This document shows, piece after piece, positions 14,716-22,255 of a stretch of 39,623 bases of DNA. Position 1 is the first letter of the stretch. Every line of letters begins with the position of its first letter. The position numbers and the translations under genes were made by a program. This DNA comes from a virus. Location of the stretch: IMG/VR virus record IMGVR_UViG_3300020455_001391, positions 1-39,623 of that record; one strand, written 5' to 3'. The notes beneath the pieces are model-generated. The model had not been told where the DNA came from. It searched no databases and was given only the letters and a program-made list of their open reading frames with translations.

Positions 14716-14962
14716 GAGAGTTGTTGTGGCCGATGCTCCTCAGAAGCTGGATTTGTACACTTTTATGCATTGTATGAGGGTGTTTAGCGGTTGGTATTTT
14801 AACAACGATGTAGAACTGTTTGCCAGCCGCTGCATTAGCAGTCAGGTTTTTGGGCAAACCCAGTTTAAAACGGTTGAAGAAATGCAGCATGTTTTGAGAC
14901 TCAGGACGAAATGTTTGGTACATCCAGACATTACTCCTGAGGTTGTGTTTGAAAATCAGTAA
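14708..14962 (+). CDS. Small phage protein, unknown function
   Basis: An 84-residue protein (MSKRVVVADAPQKLDLYTFM) not recognised as a known family. ATG 14708 is set by GGAGG at 14699-14702 and the 8-base overlap with the BRO gene, so it is probably co-expressed with the antirepressor. Longer readings would run far inside the BRO gene. Confidence 0.7.
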   Translation: MSKRVVVADAPQKLDLYTFMHCMRVFSGWYFNNDVELFASRCISSQVFGQTQFKTVEEMQHVLRLRTKCLVHPDITPEVVFENQ

Positions 14963-14970
14963 ATTGTAAG

Positions 14971-15013
14971 ACCTAGGTGTCGCTAGGTTGGCTTAGCCCC
15001 CGTGTCGGGGGCT
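14971..15013 (+). terminator. Twin hairpins after the antirepressor operon
   Basis: Hairpin one pairs ACCTAG (14971-14976) with CTAGGT (14983-14988); hairpin two pairs AGCCCCC (14995-15001) with GGGGGCT (15007-15013). Both loops read GTGTC(G). No long T run follows, so termination would be Rho-assisted or partial. They separate the antirepressor operon from the lipoprotein-like gene. Confidence 0.5.
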
Positions 15014-15041
15014 TCGCTTAAGAAATTAAATAAAACGCATT

Positions 15042-15521
15042 ATGAGAAAGTTATTAGTGATAGTATTAGTCGTATCAGTTTGCGCCTGTGCTGGTGAACA
15101 ATTAAAACAGGTTGAAATACAACTCCTCAAAACTCCAGAGGAGGCAGTTAAGTCAATTATTGGTAATAGGTTGAATAATAAGTATCCAAATCCGAGAGCG
15201 GAAGAATATTTTTTATACAAGAATAGGGATGAAATAATAAGTTCATTAAGTATTAATCGCTTTGAGCCGCTGAGAGACGATGTTGGTGTTGCTTTTTTGT
15301 CTACTTCAATAGGTAGTAAGGTTATTAGAAGCACAATGTGGTTAAGGAAAGTTGACGGTTATTGGTTTGAGTTTTTGGGTTACCCAACATATACTGGGGA
15401 TGATTATTACCCAGACCTCACATTGCAGGAAGAGGAAAAAGCAAAAGAACTTATTGAGGAAAGCAAAAAATGGAAAGAATCCAACCCATCAGAATGGTGG
15501 GGTTATAATTTTATGTTTTAA
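15042..15521 (+). CDS. Secreted or lipoprotein-like moron gene product
   Basis: A 159-residue protein with an N-terminal signal peptide (MRKLLVIVLVVSVCACAGEQ), basic start, hydrophobic core and Cys residues at 14 and 16 that could be a lipobox. The mature part is mixed, with acidic helices and a Trp-rich end (SEWWGYNFMF). No family recognised. It stands alone between hairpins (14971-15013) and a good terminator (15566-15592) and is AT-rich, the usual signs of a phage moron expressed from the prophage. A surface role such as superinfection exclusion is only inference. Confidence 0.7.
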   Translation: MRKLLVIVLVVSVCACAGEQLKQVEIQLLKTPEEAVKSIIGNRLNNKYPNPRAEEYFLYKNRDEIISSLSINRFEPLRDDVGVAFLSTSIGSKVIRSTMWLRKVDGYWFEFLGYPTYTGDDYYPDLTLQEEEKAKELIEESKKWKESNPSEWWGYNFMF

Positions 15522-15565
15522 TCGACTGTTACTAGGAATTATATTGTGTGTATTTTTAGAGAGTG

Positions 15566-15592
15566 AGCCTCGGAGAAATCCGGGGCTTTTTA
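15566..15592 (+). terminator. Intrinsic terminator after the moron gene
   Basis: AGCCTCGG (15566-15573) pairs with CCGGGGCT (15580-15587; one G-T wobble), loop AGAAAT, followed by TTTTA. It ends rightward transcription at the border with the minus-strand late operon, whose last stop codon lies at 15590. Confidence 0.75.
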
Positions 15593-15694
15593 TTTGCGGT
15601 TTCTTCGATTAGGATACCTCTTTCCATAAAGCCAGTAGCCTAGCAAAAGAAGAGGAATAGAAATGATTACTTCGAGCAATGAAGGGGCTTCCAT
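15590..15694 (-). CDS. 34-residue membrane miniprotein
   Basis: A very short gene with one clear transmembrane segment (EVIISIPLLLLGYWLYG) and a basic tail (KRYPNRRNRK). Its start overlaps the stop of the HTH gene upstream by one base (TAATG), which supports coupled translation, and it ends inside the terminator shared with the opposite strand. It could help lysis or be a membrane effector; nothing specific can be claimed. Confidence 0.5.
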   Translation of the reverse strand: MEAPSLLEVIISIPLLLLGYWLYGKRYPNRRNRK

Positions 15695-15897
15695 TATGCA
15701 GTAGCCTTAAGGATGTTACGGTGTATAGTTTCCGGGCTTAGGCCAAAGTGAGCTGCTACTTTTGCCAATACATCGTCATAGCGAATTCTTTTCTCCTCAT
15801 GAAGCTCGTTCACCATTTCGCGAACCATCTCGTTTCTGCGCTTTGTGTTGGCTTTTCGCTTTTCGTATTTGTTGCTATGTGTGGTAGTAAGAGACAA
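15694..15897 (-). CDS. Small HTH-type phage protein
   Basis: A 67-residue basic protein. The second half (EKRIRYDDVLAKVAAHFGLSPETIHRNIL) reads as a helix-turn-helix, and the first half is a basic helix (KRKANTKRRNEMVREM). Similar short proteins are frequent in Bacteroidota phages. In Mu the late activators Mor and C are small HTH proteins, so a regulatory role is possible, but its position at the 3' end of the minus-strand late operon argues for an accessory function. Confidence 0.65.
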   Translation of the reverse strand: MSLTTTHSNKYEKRKANTKRRNEMVREMVNELHEEKRIRYDDVLAKVAAHFGLSPETIHRNILKATA

Positions 15898-15932
15898 ACT
15901 TAAGACTGTGATTTACCATAAAAATAGTAAGA

Positions 15933-16475
15933 TCAAGTCTTTATATCCAAATCAGGTTCAGCAGTTTGCAGGGTTTTTACGGCTGTTTTGTCTTTTCCAG
16001 AGCCTGAAAAATCCATGATGGTTCGCATTAATCTGCGTATTCTTGAGTCGGTTCTGTAGTTGGTTCGTCTAAGGCTATTGCATAGCACATAATCTCCTTC
16101 GGTGTCCTTTAGAGCTGCAAAGTCCGGGTGATCAGAGAGCCAGGCACTAAAGCCTTTGAGTGCTATGAATACTTTGCGGCTAATAGCGAAGTGATTGAGC
16201 TGGCTGCTTTCTGTGATCCGCTTGTCATCATCATACAGGTTTGAGGTTAGTACTCTGGCCTGAAACTGTATCTCTGTTTCTTCCCAACCCCTGCCGAGCG
16301 ATCTGGTTCTTGTGTCTCGGAACTCAATCAACACAGCCGGGCAATTGACAACCGGGCGGCCTTTGCCGTTGTTGCTCTCTTCGTCTTGGTTTTGGTAGAA
16401 TGCAACCTCTTTCAGTTCGGCTATTTCGGCTAATAGATGGTTTTTAAGTATGATGTAGAGTAGGTCTGTTGTCAT
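15933..16475 (-). CDS. Head-tail joining / tail terminator-like protein
   Basis: A 180-residue protein. The start MTTDLLYIILKNHLLAEIAELKEV, the VVNCPAVLIEFRDTRTRSLG strand and the ETEIQFQARVL strand resemble neck or tail-completion proteins of Mu-like Bacteroidota phages. The C-terminal 50 residues are polar and unordered. It follows the G-like gene in the minus-strand operon, the expected place for a connector protein (Mu gp37-like). Assignment is by pattern and synteny. Confidence 0.6.
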   Translation of the reverse strand: MTTDLLYIILKNHLLAEIAELKEVAFYQNQDEESNNGKGRPVVNCPAVLIEFRDTRTRSLGRGWEETEIQFQARVLTSNLYDDDKRITESSQLNHFAISRKVFIALKGFSAWLSDHPDFAALKDTEGDYVLCNSLRRTNYRTDSRIRRLMRTIMDFSGSGKDKTAVKTLQTAEPDLDIKT

Positions 16476-16504
16476 AGTGGTTTGAGTATTTAGTAAGGGG
16501 GAAT

Positions 16505-16531
16505 AGATGCTGAAACAAGTTCAGTATGACG
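16505..16531. repeat. GCTGAA-centred repeat (MLKQVQHD element), copy 2
   Basis: AGATGCTGAAACAAGTTCAG followed by TATGACG; nearly identical to 10798-10825. It is intergenic here, between the connector and G-like genes, and shows that the other copy is a mobile or dispersed element inside a gene. Confidence 0.75.
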
Positions 16532-16534
16532 GTT

Positions 16535-17059
16535 CTATTTGAATATTTGATCAATACGCTTGTCGCTCTTCTTTTCAATTTTTCTGTTTAGTGCCTCGCT
16601 GAAGGCCATAAATGTTCGGGCAGGAATTTCAATCTCCTTCTTTTTAGTCATGGCCATGTTTTTATAGACTTCCTCGCCAGTCTCATAGAACATCGCCCAA
16701 AAGAATTTTCTCATCAATGGAGTTACCGGGATTTTGCCGCCTTCATTGTGTATTTGTGCATACTCCTTGTCGGAGAATATTATCACGCGTCCGGGTTCGG
16801 TTCTGTAGTCTAAAGAGTCTTCTAGATCACCATCGCCATGCATTATCTTCTTGCCCTTTTGTTTTTTTGTTTCAAAAGCTCTGGGCTTCCATTTCTTTTT
16901 TCTTTTATCGGTAAATCCTTCGTTATCGAATGATTCCTTGAAATGGTTTACGGCTTCCGTTCCTACAATGCGAGGCAGATCGGTCTGTATGAATTGCTTC
17001 AGTTCGTGCTGAATTTGCCTCAGGTCTGCGCCAAACTGTTGAATCTTACGCTTTGCCAT
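16535..17059 (-). CDS. Virion morphogenesis protein (Mu gpG / P2 gpS-like)
   Basis: A 174-residue protein of the phage virion morphogenesis family, needed for tail completion or head-tail joining. Diagnostic features are the N-terminal helix, KKWKPRAFETKKQKGKKIMHGDGDLEDSL and the EYAQIHNEGGKIP segment, followed by a basic FMAFSEALNRKIEKK tail. It lies directly downstream of the F-like gene on the minus strand, the same order as Mu F-G. Confidence 0.85.
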   Translation of the reverse strand: MAKRKIQQFGADLRQIQHELKQFIQTDLPRIVGTEAVNHFKESFDNEGFTDKRKKKWKPRAFETKKQKGKKIMHGDGDLEDSLDYRTEPGRVIIFSDKEYAQIHNEGGKIPVTPLMRKFFWAMFYETGEEVYKNMAMTKKKEIEIPARTFMAFSEALNRKIEKKSDKRIDQIFK

Positions 17060-17101
17060 TTAAACCATATTTAAAAGTATTCGTATATTTGAGAGCCACT
17101 T

Positions 17102-17115
17102 GGGTAGCAATACCC
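17102..17115 (+). other. GNRA-type mini-hairpin
   Basis: GGGTA (17102-17106) and TACCC (17111-17115) enclose GCAA, a GNRA tetraloop when read on the plus strand. It lies 12 bases before the plus-strand terminator at 17127-17157, in the gap between the F-like and G-like genes. Confidence 0.4.
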
Positions 17116-17126
17116 TCGGAGCTCCT

Positions 17127-17157
17127 AGCTCAAGGACTTAGTTCTTGAGCTTTTTTT
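17127..17157 (+). terminator. Plus-strand intrinsic terminator inside the minus-strand late operon
   Basis: AGCTCAAG (17127-17134) pairs with CTTGAGCT (17144-17151) around nine bases, followed by seven T (17151-17157). The T run works only for rightward RNA, antisense to the head operon. It overlaps the last codons of the F-like gene. In the other direction the stem has no T run. Confidence 0.7.
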
Positions 17158-18502
17158 GTACCCAATGCTCAATGCTGTTGTCTATATAGGCCTGTCGGTC
17201 TATGCTGACAACCTTCTCTTTATAAATGAATGTGATGGCGGTTATCTTGCCATCTTTATCATTATAAAAGGCTCTTCGAATGCCATTCGATAGGTTATCG
17301 AAGTCTATTTTTTCAGGTAGTGTAATAACTACCAACTCAGCTCCCTGGCCTCTTGCTTTAGCTACCCTTCTGTTGATTGTGTTAATCAATTTACTATTGG
17401 GTTCTACAGCTTTGAAGTCTGCGATTATTCCGCTTACTAGCGCATCGGGGTTTTTAACACCTTGCTCTATTACAATAGGCTGAAGTACTACAGCATCTGC
17501 ATTCTTGTCAGCCAATGCTTTAGCAGCTTTTAGGTTATCGCTCAGCTCGCTATCTCCATGATCTTTATGTCTAGCCACAAAGCCTCCGGTTTCTTTGTTC
17601 TTATGCTCTATTACATAATTATCTGACTTGGTGACTCGCTGCCATTCCTTAAAGATGTTCTTGATCTTGTCCGGGTTGGCGGGTAGGTCTAAGTTCCAGT
17701 TTTGTTTAGACCACTGTTCGAACTCTTTTTGAACTTCGAAGTAAGGGTGAAGCTCACTAAACACACGCCCATTCGTAGGGTCTTCAAGGAATTCGTCCTT
17801 AATGTCTGAGGTGTCGGGTGTCGCGTCTGTTAGCTCTTTGTCGGTAACCCTCCAGCTGCACTGGCACAAATAGCCGTTAGGCGGTAAAATAGATCTTCCC
17901 TCGGTTGTGGTAAGTGAGAATACTTTACCGTAGTACTTTTTATGATCTTCTCTTGGGTCTGCTGCTTTGGATTTGATGTACTCCCAGTTCGGATATAGAT
18001 CAGTGTTCTCCAATGCCTTTTGCAGGTTGTTACCAGTGCGAGCTCTGCGAACAGCAAGAAGGTATTCAGTGTTCAGCCAGCGTTTATTATAGTCTTTACT
18101 GATGGTTAAAGCTTCTTTCTGAAACTTACTGAAGGGCTTTATTTGGCCGTTATCATCGAACAATAGACTTGCAATGGCCTCTGTGTTGTGATGGTTTTTG
18201 AAAGCTGCAAACACGTGTACGTTGTACTTGTATTGAAGCAAAAGGCCGTGGTTTGGAGTGCCATATTCCACCGCTCCAAAACCTGTTTTAGTTCCTTTCC
18301 AGAGTGCGAGTGCTTGCTGTTCGAACAAAGGGAGGTCTATCTGGCCGCCTACGAGCTTACGGTCATAGATTCGTTTGGCAGCTCTGCGGATGAACCTTTC
18401 CCAAGGGAAAAGGTCTGCGGTTTCTGCGGACACAATCCCCCCGCCCCCCTTCATCAAGGGGGAGTGTTCGTGTGAATCGCAGAAATCCGAATAAAAGGCC
18501 AT
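17138..18502 (-). CDS. Mu F-like head morphogenesis protein with C-terminal nuclease-like domain
   Basis: A 454-residue protein. Residues 35-225 form the Phage_Mu_F minor head region, ending in the typical ILPPNGYLCQCSWRVT. Residues 280-450 are a separate domain: ARHKDHGD near 310, a helix, a strand ending in QPIVIEQ, then NPDALVSGIIADFK (351-364), helix and two strands. P352-D353 with D362-F-K364 fits a PD-(D/E)xK nuclease core and resembles contact-dependent-inhibition toxin C-termini. Residues 11-30 are encoded by a dispersed repeat (18437-18464). Capsid assembly is the main role; the nuclease could act on host nucleic acid or be injected. Confidence 0.82.
   Translation of the reverse strand: MAFYSDFCDSHEHSPLMKGGGGIVSAETADLFPWERFIRRAAKRIYDRKLVGGQIDLPLFEQQALALWKGTKTGFGAVEYGTPNHGLLLQYKYNVHVFAAFKNHHNTEAIASLLFDDNGQIKPFSKFQKEALTISKDYNKRWLNTEYLLAVRRARTGNNLQKALENTDLYPNWEYIKSKAADPREDHKKYYGKVFSLTTTEGRSILPPNGYLCQCSWRVTDKELTDATPDTSDIKDEFLEDPTNGRVFSELHPYFEVQKEFEQWSKQNWNLDLPANPDKIKNIFKEWQRVTKSDNYVIEHKNKETGGFVARHKDHGDSELSDNLKAAKALADKNADAVVLQPIVIEQGVKNPDALVSGIIADFKAVEPNSKLINTINRRVAKARGQGAELVVITLPEKIDFDNLSNGIRRAFYNDKDGKITAITFIYKEKVVSIDRQAYIDNSIEHWVQKKLKN
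18437..18464. repeat. GC-rich palindromic repeat inside the F-like gene
   Basis: A CCCCCCGCCCCCC run, then a TCATCA centre flanked by CCCCCT and AGGGGG. It is typical of dispersed palindromic repeats in Bacteroidota. It encodes the odd N-terminal SPLMKGGGGI stretch of the F-like protein, in frame. Confidence 0.65.
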
Positions 18503-18558
18503 TACGGCTCCCTCGAAACTTTCTTGATCAAACTCGAAATGATCCGAAGGAGCCGGGT

Positions 18559-19758
18559 CTACTTTCCCGGCTCTTTGTCTTTTTGTTTTGGATCGTTAGG
18601 GTCTTGATCTCCTTTGTTCTCCTCTTTCTTTTCGTTAATGAATGCCAAGAATTTAAATTTGTGGTTTGCCAGTTCTGCCGGATAGCCAAATTCTATGAGC
18701 TTAGGAATGAGGATCATGTTGATGTGGCGTTGTAATCTTCTCATTCTTGCTTCAACCCGTTCATTGAGCATTCTCTCTCCTGCTTCAGCAGATCCAACCC
18801 ATGCTTGTTCGTCACTTATACCTTTCTGGCCTGTTAAAAGCTTTGAGTTTGAAGTGTCTGAGTAAAGAATGTTCTCTAGGTAAATTTTATGAGGCTCGCC
18901 CCTTCCTGAGTCTGTTAGTAAGCTGGCTTCGTCTCCTTTGTCGCCTATCCAATAGCCATTCGCTCCGAGGTTCTTTGCGTTGTTTTCAATTATATTCAGC
19001 TCTTCTTTGTTTGTTGTTTCAGTGCCGATTTTCAGGATTGGTTTTCCGTAGCGTTCTGAGTGCTGGCTCCAGTCTGTTCTGCTAAAGTTCTTAATAATTA
19101 CCTCGGTGGCTGCTTTGAAGAGTTTGCCCAGGTTATTTGGTTTGCCTACTTCAATAATGAAATGATTCCAAGGCTCTTCTCTGTATGGAATGCCTTTGAT
19201 CCATCCGGTAGGGTTCAAAACAATCCAGCCTCTTTCCGGTACTACGTATTCACGAGGAAAAACATCAACGGATCCGACTTCCCAATCCACTAGTTTATTT
19301 ACAGCCTTTACGAATTCCTGAAACTCAATAAGAGTTGTTCCCCAAAGCTCTTCGCTCAAGAAAAGGCGCATATAATCCTCGAACCAATTTCGCTCAAATA
19401 GGTCTGTAAGGTCTTTTTCGATTTCATCGTTCTCGTTGACTATCGCATAAGGTGACCCGGTTACTTTATCATCCATGTTCTCTGCTTGGCTCCAAAGGTG
19501 ACAATCGTTCATTATTCTCTCATAGATATAGAGCAGATGGGTGCGACTTGGAAACTCAGGATCACGGGCATAGTCCTCAGCCATTCTGAGAGCATCGAGA
19601 CCGACCTCAAACCTGAACTTGTAGTTTTTCTCAAGCTGATGGCTTACTCGCTTGCGATCTGTGATGCTTTTGCTTGGTGCGCTGACTTGATTTAAGGCGA
19701 TTTGCGCCCTTATCTTTTTGGGGAGTAATTGGATAGCTATTTTTTGTATTCGATTCAT
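18559..19758 (-). CDS. Portal protein (DUF935, Mu gp29-like)
   Basis: A 399-residue DUF935 portal, forming the dodecameric DNA gate at one capsid vertex. Hallmarks: DYARDPEFPSRTHLLYIYER near the N-terminus, the WGTTLIEFQ strand, PYREEPWNHFI, RYGKPILKIG and the late KLLTGQKGISDEQAWVGSAE region, then a helical C-terminus with a disordered Lys/Glu/Asp tail. A GC hairpin (GAGCCGGG with CCCGGCTC, 18550-18573) overlaps its stop. It lies upstream of the F-like gene, as in Mu. Confidence 0.9.
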   Translation of the reverse strand: MNRIQKIAIQLLPKKIRAQIALNQVSAPSKSITDRKRVSHQLEKNYKFRFEVGLDALRMAEDYARDPEFPSRTHLLYIYERIMNDCHLWSQAENMDDKVTGSPYAIVNENDEIEKDLTDLFERNWFEDYMRLFLSEELWGTTLIEFQEFVKAVNKLVDWEVGSVDVFPREYVVPERGWIVLNPTGWIKGIPYREEPWNHFIIEVGKPNNLGKLFKAATEVIIKNFSRTDWSQHSERYGKPILKIGTETTNKEELNIIENNAKNLGANGYWIGDKGDEASLLTDSGRGEPHKIYLENILYSDTSNSKLLTGQKGISDEQAWVGSAEAGERMLNERVEARMRRLQRHINMILIPKLIEFGYPAELANHKFKFLAFINEKKEENKGDQDPNDPKQKDKEPGK

Positions 19759-19801
19759 GTGAGCGATTTTAAACGGGTTTCGAACGGGTTTACGGTCTAG
19801 G

Positions 19802-20242
19802 TTAGTAGTTTAAGCTTAGGTCGCGGGGTGTTTCGCTGCCTACACGGGTGCGAGCGATGGTATCTGGTACTCCGTCACCGTCTGCATCAACCTCTAAAAG
19901 TGGAAGCTTAATAGGTTTATCTCCTGAGCTTACTGCATCAATTTCATTCATGCAGTCGTCATAGTTTTTAACAATGCGTTCCGGGACTAGGTCGTCATCA
20001 ATTCTTTCATATATATAGTAAAGCACAAGGCAGATGAGCCAGCGCAAAACTACCCGACTCCGAGCATCATCGACCTGAGCGAAAACTTCATCCATATCGT
20101 ATCGCTGAAAGAGCTTGTTTTCAATAACCGCCATTGCAGTAGCCTCAGCATCTGTTAGGATGTCGGGTTCTTCCTCAATGATTTGAAGTAGATGACGCTC
20201 TTTGATTTTGTGATAATAATCGTCTTGAGTTATGAATGGCAT
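19802..20242 (-). CDS. DUF1320 protein (Mu gp36-like)
   Basis: A 146-residue DUF1320 member, a head-tail connector type protein. It begins MPFITQDDYYHKIKERHLLQI, has a helical core with the ARSRVVLRWLICLVLYYIYERI helix and an acidic loop DVDADGDGVPDTI that looks like a calcium-binding repeat. In Mu the equivalent gene follows the capsid gene; here it precedes the portal, so the module has been rearranged. Confidence 0.8.
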   Translation of the reverse strand: MPFITQDDYYHKIKERHLLQIIEEEPDILTDAEATAMAVIENKLFQRYDMDEVFAQVDDARSRVVLRWLICLVLYYIYERIDDDLVPERIVKNYDDCMNEIDAVSSGDKPIKLPLLEVDADGDGVPDTIARTRVGSETPRDLSLNY

Positions 20243-20262
20243 GGCTGTTCGGTTAATGGTTA

Positions 20263-20436
20263 TCAGTGATCAGTGCTCTCATCTTTTTTTTTCTGAGAGT
20301 TTAAGCCTTTGTCAATTCCGAATGCGTACGCGCATAATACTGATGAGACAAAGGATAATGCAGGATCATGTAAGTATCTGGCGAGAATGAACATGATTAT
20401 TGAAGCAGCAAATAGTAGGTTGATTCTTGTTTTCAT
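20263..20436 (-). CDS. Small membrane protein
   Basis: A 57-residue protein with one or two transmembrane segments (RINLLFAASIIMFILARYL and LSFVSSVLCAYAFGI) and a Lys-rich polar tail. Start at 20436 overlaps the preceding stop (ATGA). It could be a holin partner or another membrane effector encoded in the packaging operon; no family is recognised. Confidence 0.6.
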   Translation of the reverse strand: MKTRINLLFAASIIMFILARYLHDPALSFVSSVLCAYAFGIDKGLNSQKKKDESTDH

Positions 20437-20633
20437 GGGTTTAGGATTACATGTGAAAAATTGATTTGAAGGCATGAGCTTATGCCCATACTTTTGAGTT
20501 TGCCTTGGTTATGAACTGCCTCATCGAGTGTTCCGAAGCTTCGGGTTCTTGGCATACCGGCACGGCTTATGTAACTGATTGTGTAAGGCATGACACCCTC
20601 TTTTTCCTTAATGGTGAAATTGATCTCTTTCAT
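20433..20633 (-). CDS. Small protein downstream of terminase, unknown function
   Basis: A 66-residue protein (MKEINFTIKEKEGVMPYTIS) with no recognised family. The segment ISYISRAGMPRTRSFGTLDEA may be a small beta-hairpin plus helix. Overlaps of ATGA type link it to the terminase stop upstream and to the small membrane protein downstream, so it is co-translated. An internal ATG would give a 52-residue form. Confidence 0.6.
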   Translation of the reverse strand: MKEINFTIKEKEGVMPYTISYISRAGMPRTRSFGTLDEAVHNQGKLKSMGISSCLQINFSHVILNP

Positions 20634-22255
20634 AGTAATGATCGGTCTGAGTTTTTGGCAAAGCTTCCGGTTCTTGACCCGGTTGCGGAACGTCTTGTGA
20701 TTTTATCGGCCTTCTCTTTGGCTCCTACAACTGCATCAGGACCATCTATGAAACCGTTGGGAAAATCAATGAATTGATTTCTGAGTGTTTGCATGTCTTC
20801 AGACTTTCTGAATTCGGAGCTGAAGCGCAAATACTTATGTTCGGAAAGAGGTTCGAGGCTTTCAATTCTTCCTTTCTTATCTCCTTTTGGCTCCATGTCG
20901 TATCGAGGCCTCCAAGTGACTCCACGAACCAAGTCCTCTAACTTGTAGATGTCATCGAGGCGAGCCTTTTGAAGTGTTCCGGCTTCAGTCCACATTTGGA
21001 AGTTTGAGATTGTGAACCTTGCACCGTTTGTTTCTTTGACTATGGCGGCTTCCTTGAGGTTTTCAAGAACCATTTGATTGAGTCTGTATTGAGCGTCAAC
21101 CATATTGCCAGTGGTGCGGAGCCATGCCCAAAGCACATCGTAATAAAGCCCTTTCTTTCCGAGTAAAACTAAGGCGCGGTAACAGCCTTTACCAGAATCA
21201 CCATAAGCGGGATCGAGGTAGCCAACTAAAGCATCGTAAGCATTCCAAGGTAATGGATTGACCCAAGGGAGGTTTTCGTTTTTGAATCGCTTACCCTCTC
21301 TAATGTGCTTGTGATAGTACTGTCGCATAGTATTGCGATAGCCTACCTCGTCAAACCTTGCAAGAAGAGACTCTATTGTATGATAAGACCATGCGGGTAC
21401 ACCTCCGTTTTCGATCAATAGCATCTCGTGAGTTGCCGGGTCTTCAGTGGCGTAAACCTTGATGTGTTTTGCTCCTTTTCTTTTTGGGTCACCTTCTTTT
21501 ACATCACCGACCATGTGGGCGGTTAAGCCATTGTCGCAAACCCTGTTGTTATTGAAAGAGAAATGCTTTCCCTTGATAGCCAAACAGCCCATAAATTCTC
21601 CAAGAATCCAGTCGAGGTCTTCCTGTAAACGCTGTTCGTTTTTCTCATACTTCTTTTTTGAATCAGCATCGTCTACAACCCCTGAGTTTGGTCTTTTGGC
21701 TGCCTTTCTTACACCCGCGGGGTTTTGACCAATACCGAAAGCCCAAAACCCGACTCCTTTACCTGCTGTGAATCTGCCTTCTCGATGTGTTCCGGTTACA
21801 TGCTGATCTCCAAAATCAGCAAGTAGTTTTTTGTTTGTTCGCAGCTCGGCCTCAATGTCTCCAATTAGAACCTTTGCTTTGTCTTCTGTTTCTGAAGCCA
21901 GAATGAACCCTGTAAGTTTATTATTGAAGTAGAGCCATAGTTGACAAAATACATTGATGAAAACTGACTTGGCATGCTCTCTCGCCCATTCATTTATAGT
22001 AAATGAATTGTCTTTTGTTGTGTACTCCTGAGCTGCCTCAAGATGGAACCAGCCAAAATCGGCCTGTATATAATGACCGAAATAGTAATTACAGAATTCA
22101 ACAAAGTTCTCGGGCTTCAGCAGGTGTTCAATCCGCTTTCTCTTTTCAGATTCGGATTCGTTCAAGTCAGGCGCAGAATTATTGGCTATGTACTCGCAGA
22201 GTTCGAGCCACTCCTGATAAGCTTTCTGTTCCTTTTGTTCTTTGGTTTGAGCCAT
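20630..22255 (-). CDS. Terminase large subunit (Mu gp28-like)
   Basis: DNA-packaging motor ATPase and nuclease; by family it cuts Mu-type DNA headfuls and pumps DNA through the portal. 541 residues: a degenerate Walker A-like WAREHAKS (90-97), Walker B-like SGVVDDAD (191-198), and a nuclease-domain start GYLDPAYGDSGKG (345-357) with D348 as a metal ligand. The C-terminus has the FRKSEDMQTLRNQFIDFPNG segment typical of this group. It overlaps the small-subunit gene by one base (TAATG). Confidence 0.9.
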   Translation of the reverse strand: MAQTKEQKEQKAYQEWLELCEYIANNSAPDLNESESEKRKRIEHLLKPENFVEFCNYYFGHYIQADFGWFHLEAAQEYTTKDNSFTINEWAREHAKSVFINVFCQLWLYFNNKLTGFILASETEDKAKVLIGDIEAELRTNKKLLADFGDQHVTGTHREGRFTAGKGVGFWAFGIGQNPAGVRKAAKRPNSGVVDDADSKKKYEKNEQRLQEDLDWILGEFMGCLAIKGKHFSFNNNRVCDNGLTAHMVGDVKEGDPKRKGAKHIKVYATEDPATHEMLLIENGGVPAWSYHTIESLLARFDEVGYRNTMRQYYHKHIREGKRFKNENLPWVNPLPWNAYDALVGYLDPAYGDSGKGCYRALVLLGKKGLYYDVLWAWLRTTGNMVDAQYRLNQMVLENLKEAAIVKETNGARFTISNFQMWTEAGTLQKARLDDIYKLEDLVRGVTWRPRYDMEPKGDKKGRIESLEPLSEHKYLRFSSEFRKSEDMQTLRNQFIDFPNGFIDGPDAVVGAKEKADKITRRSATGSRTGSFAKNSDRSLL

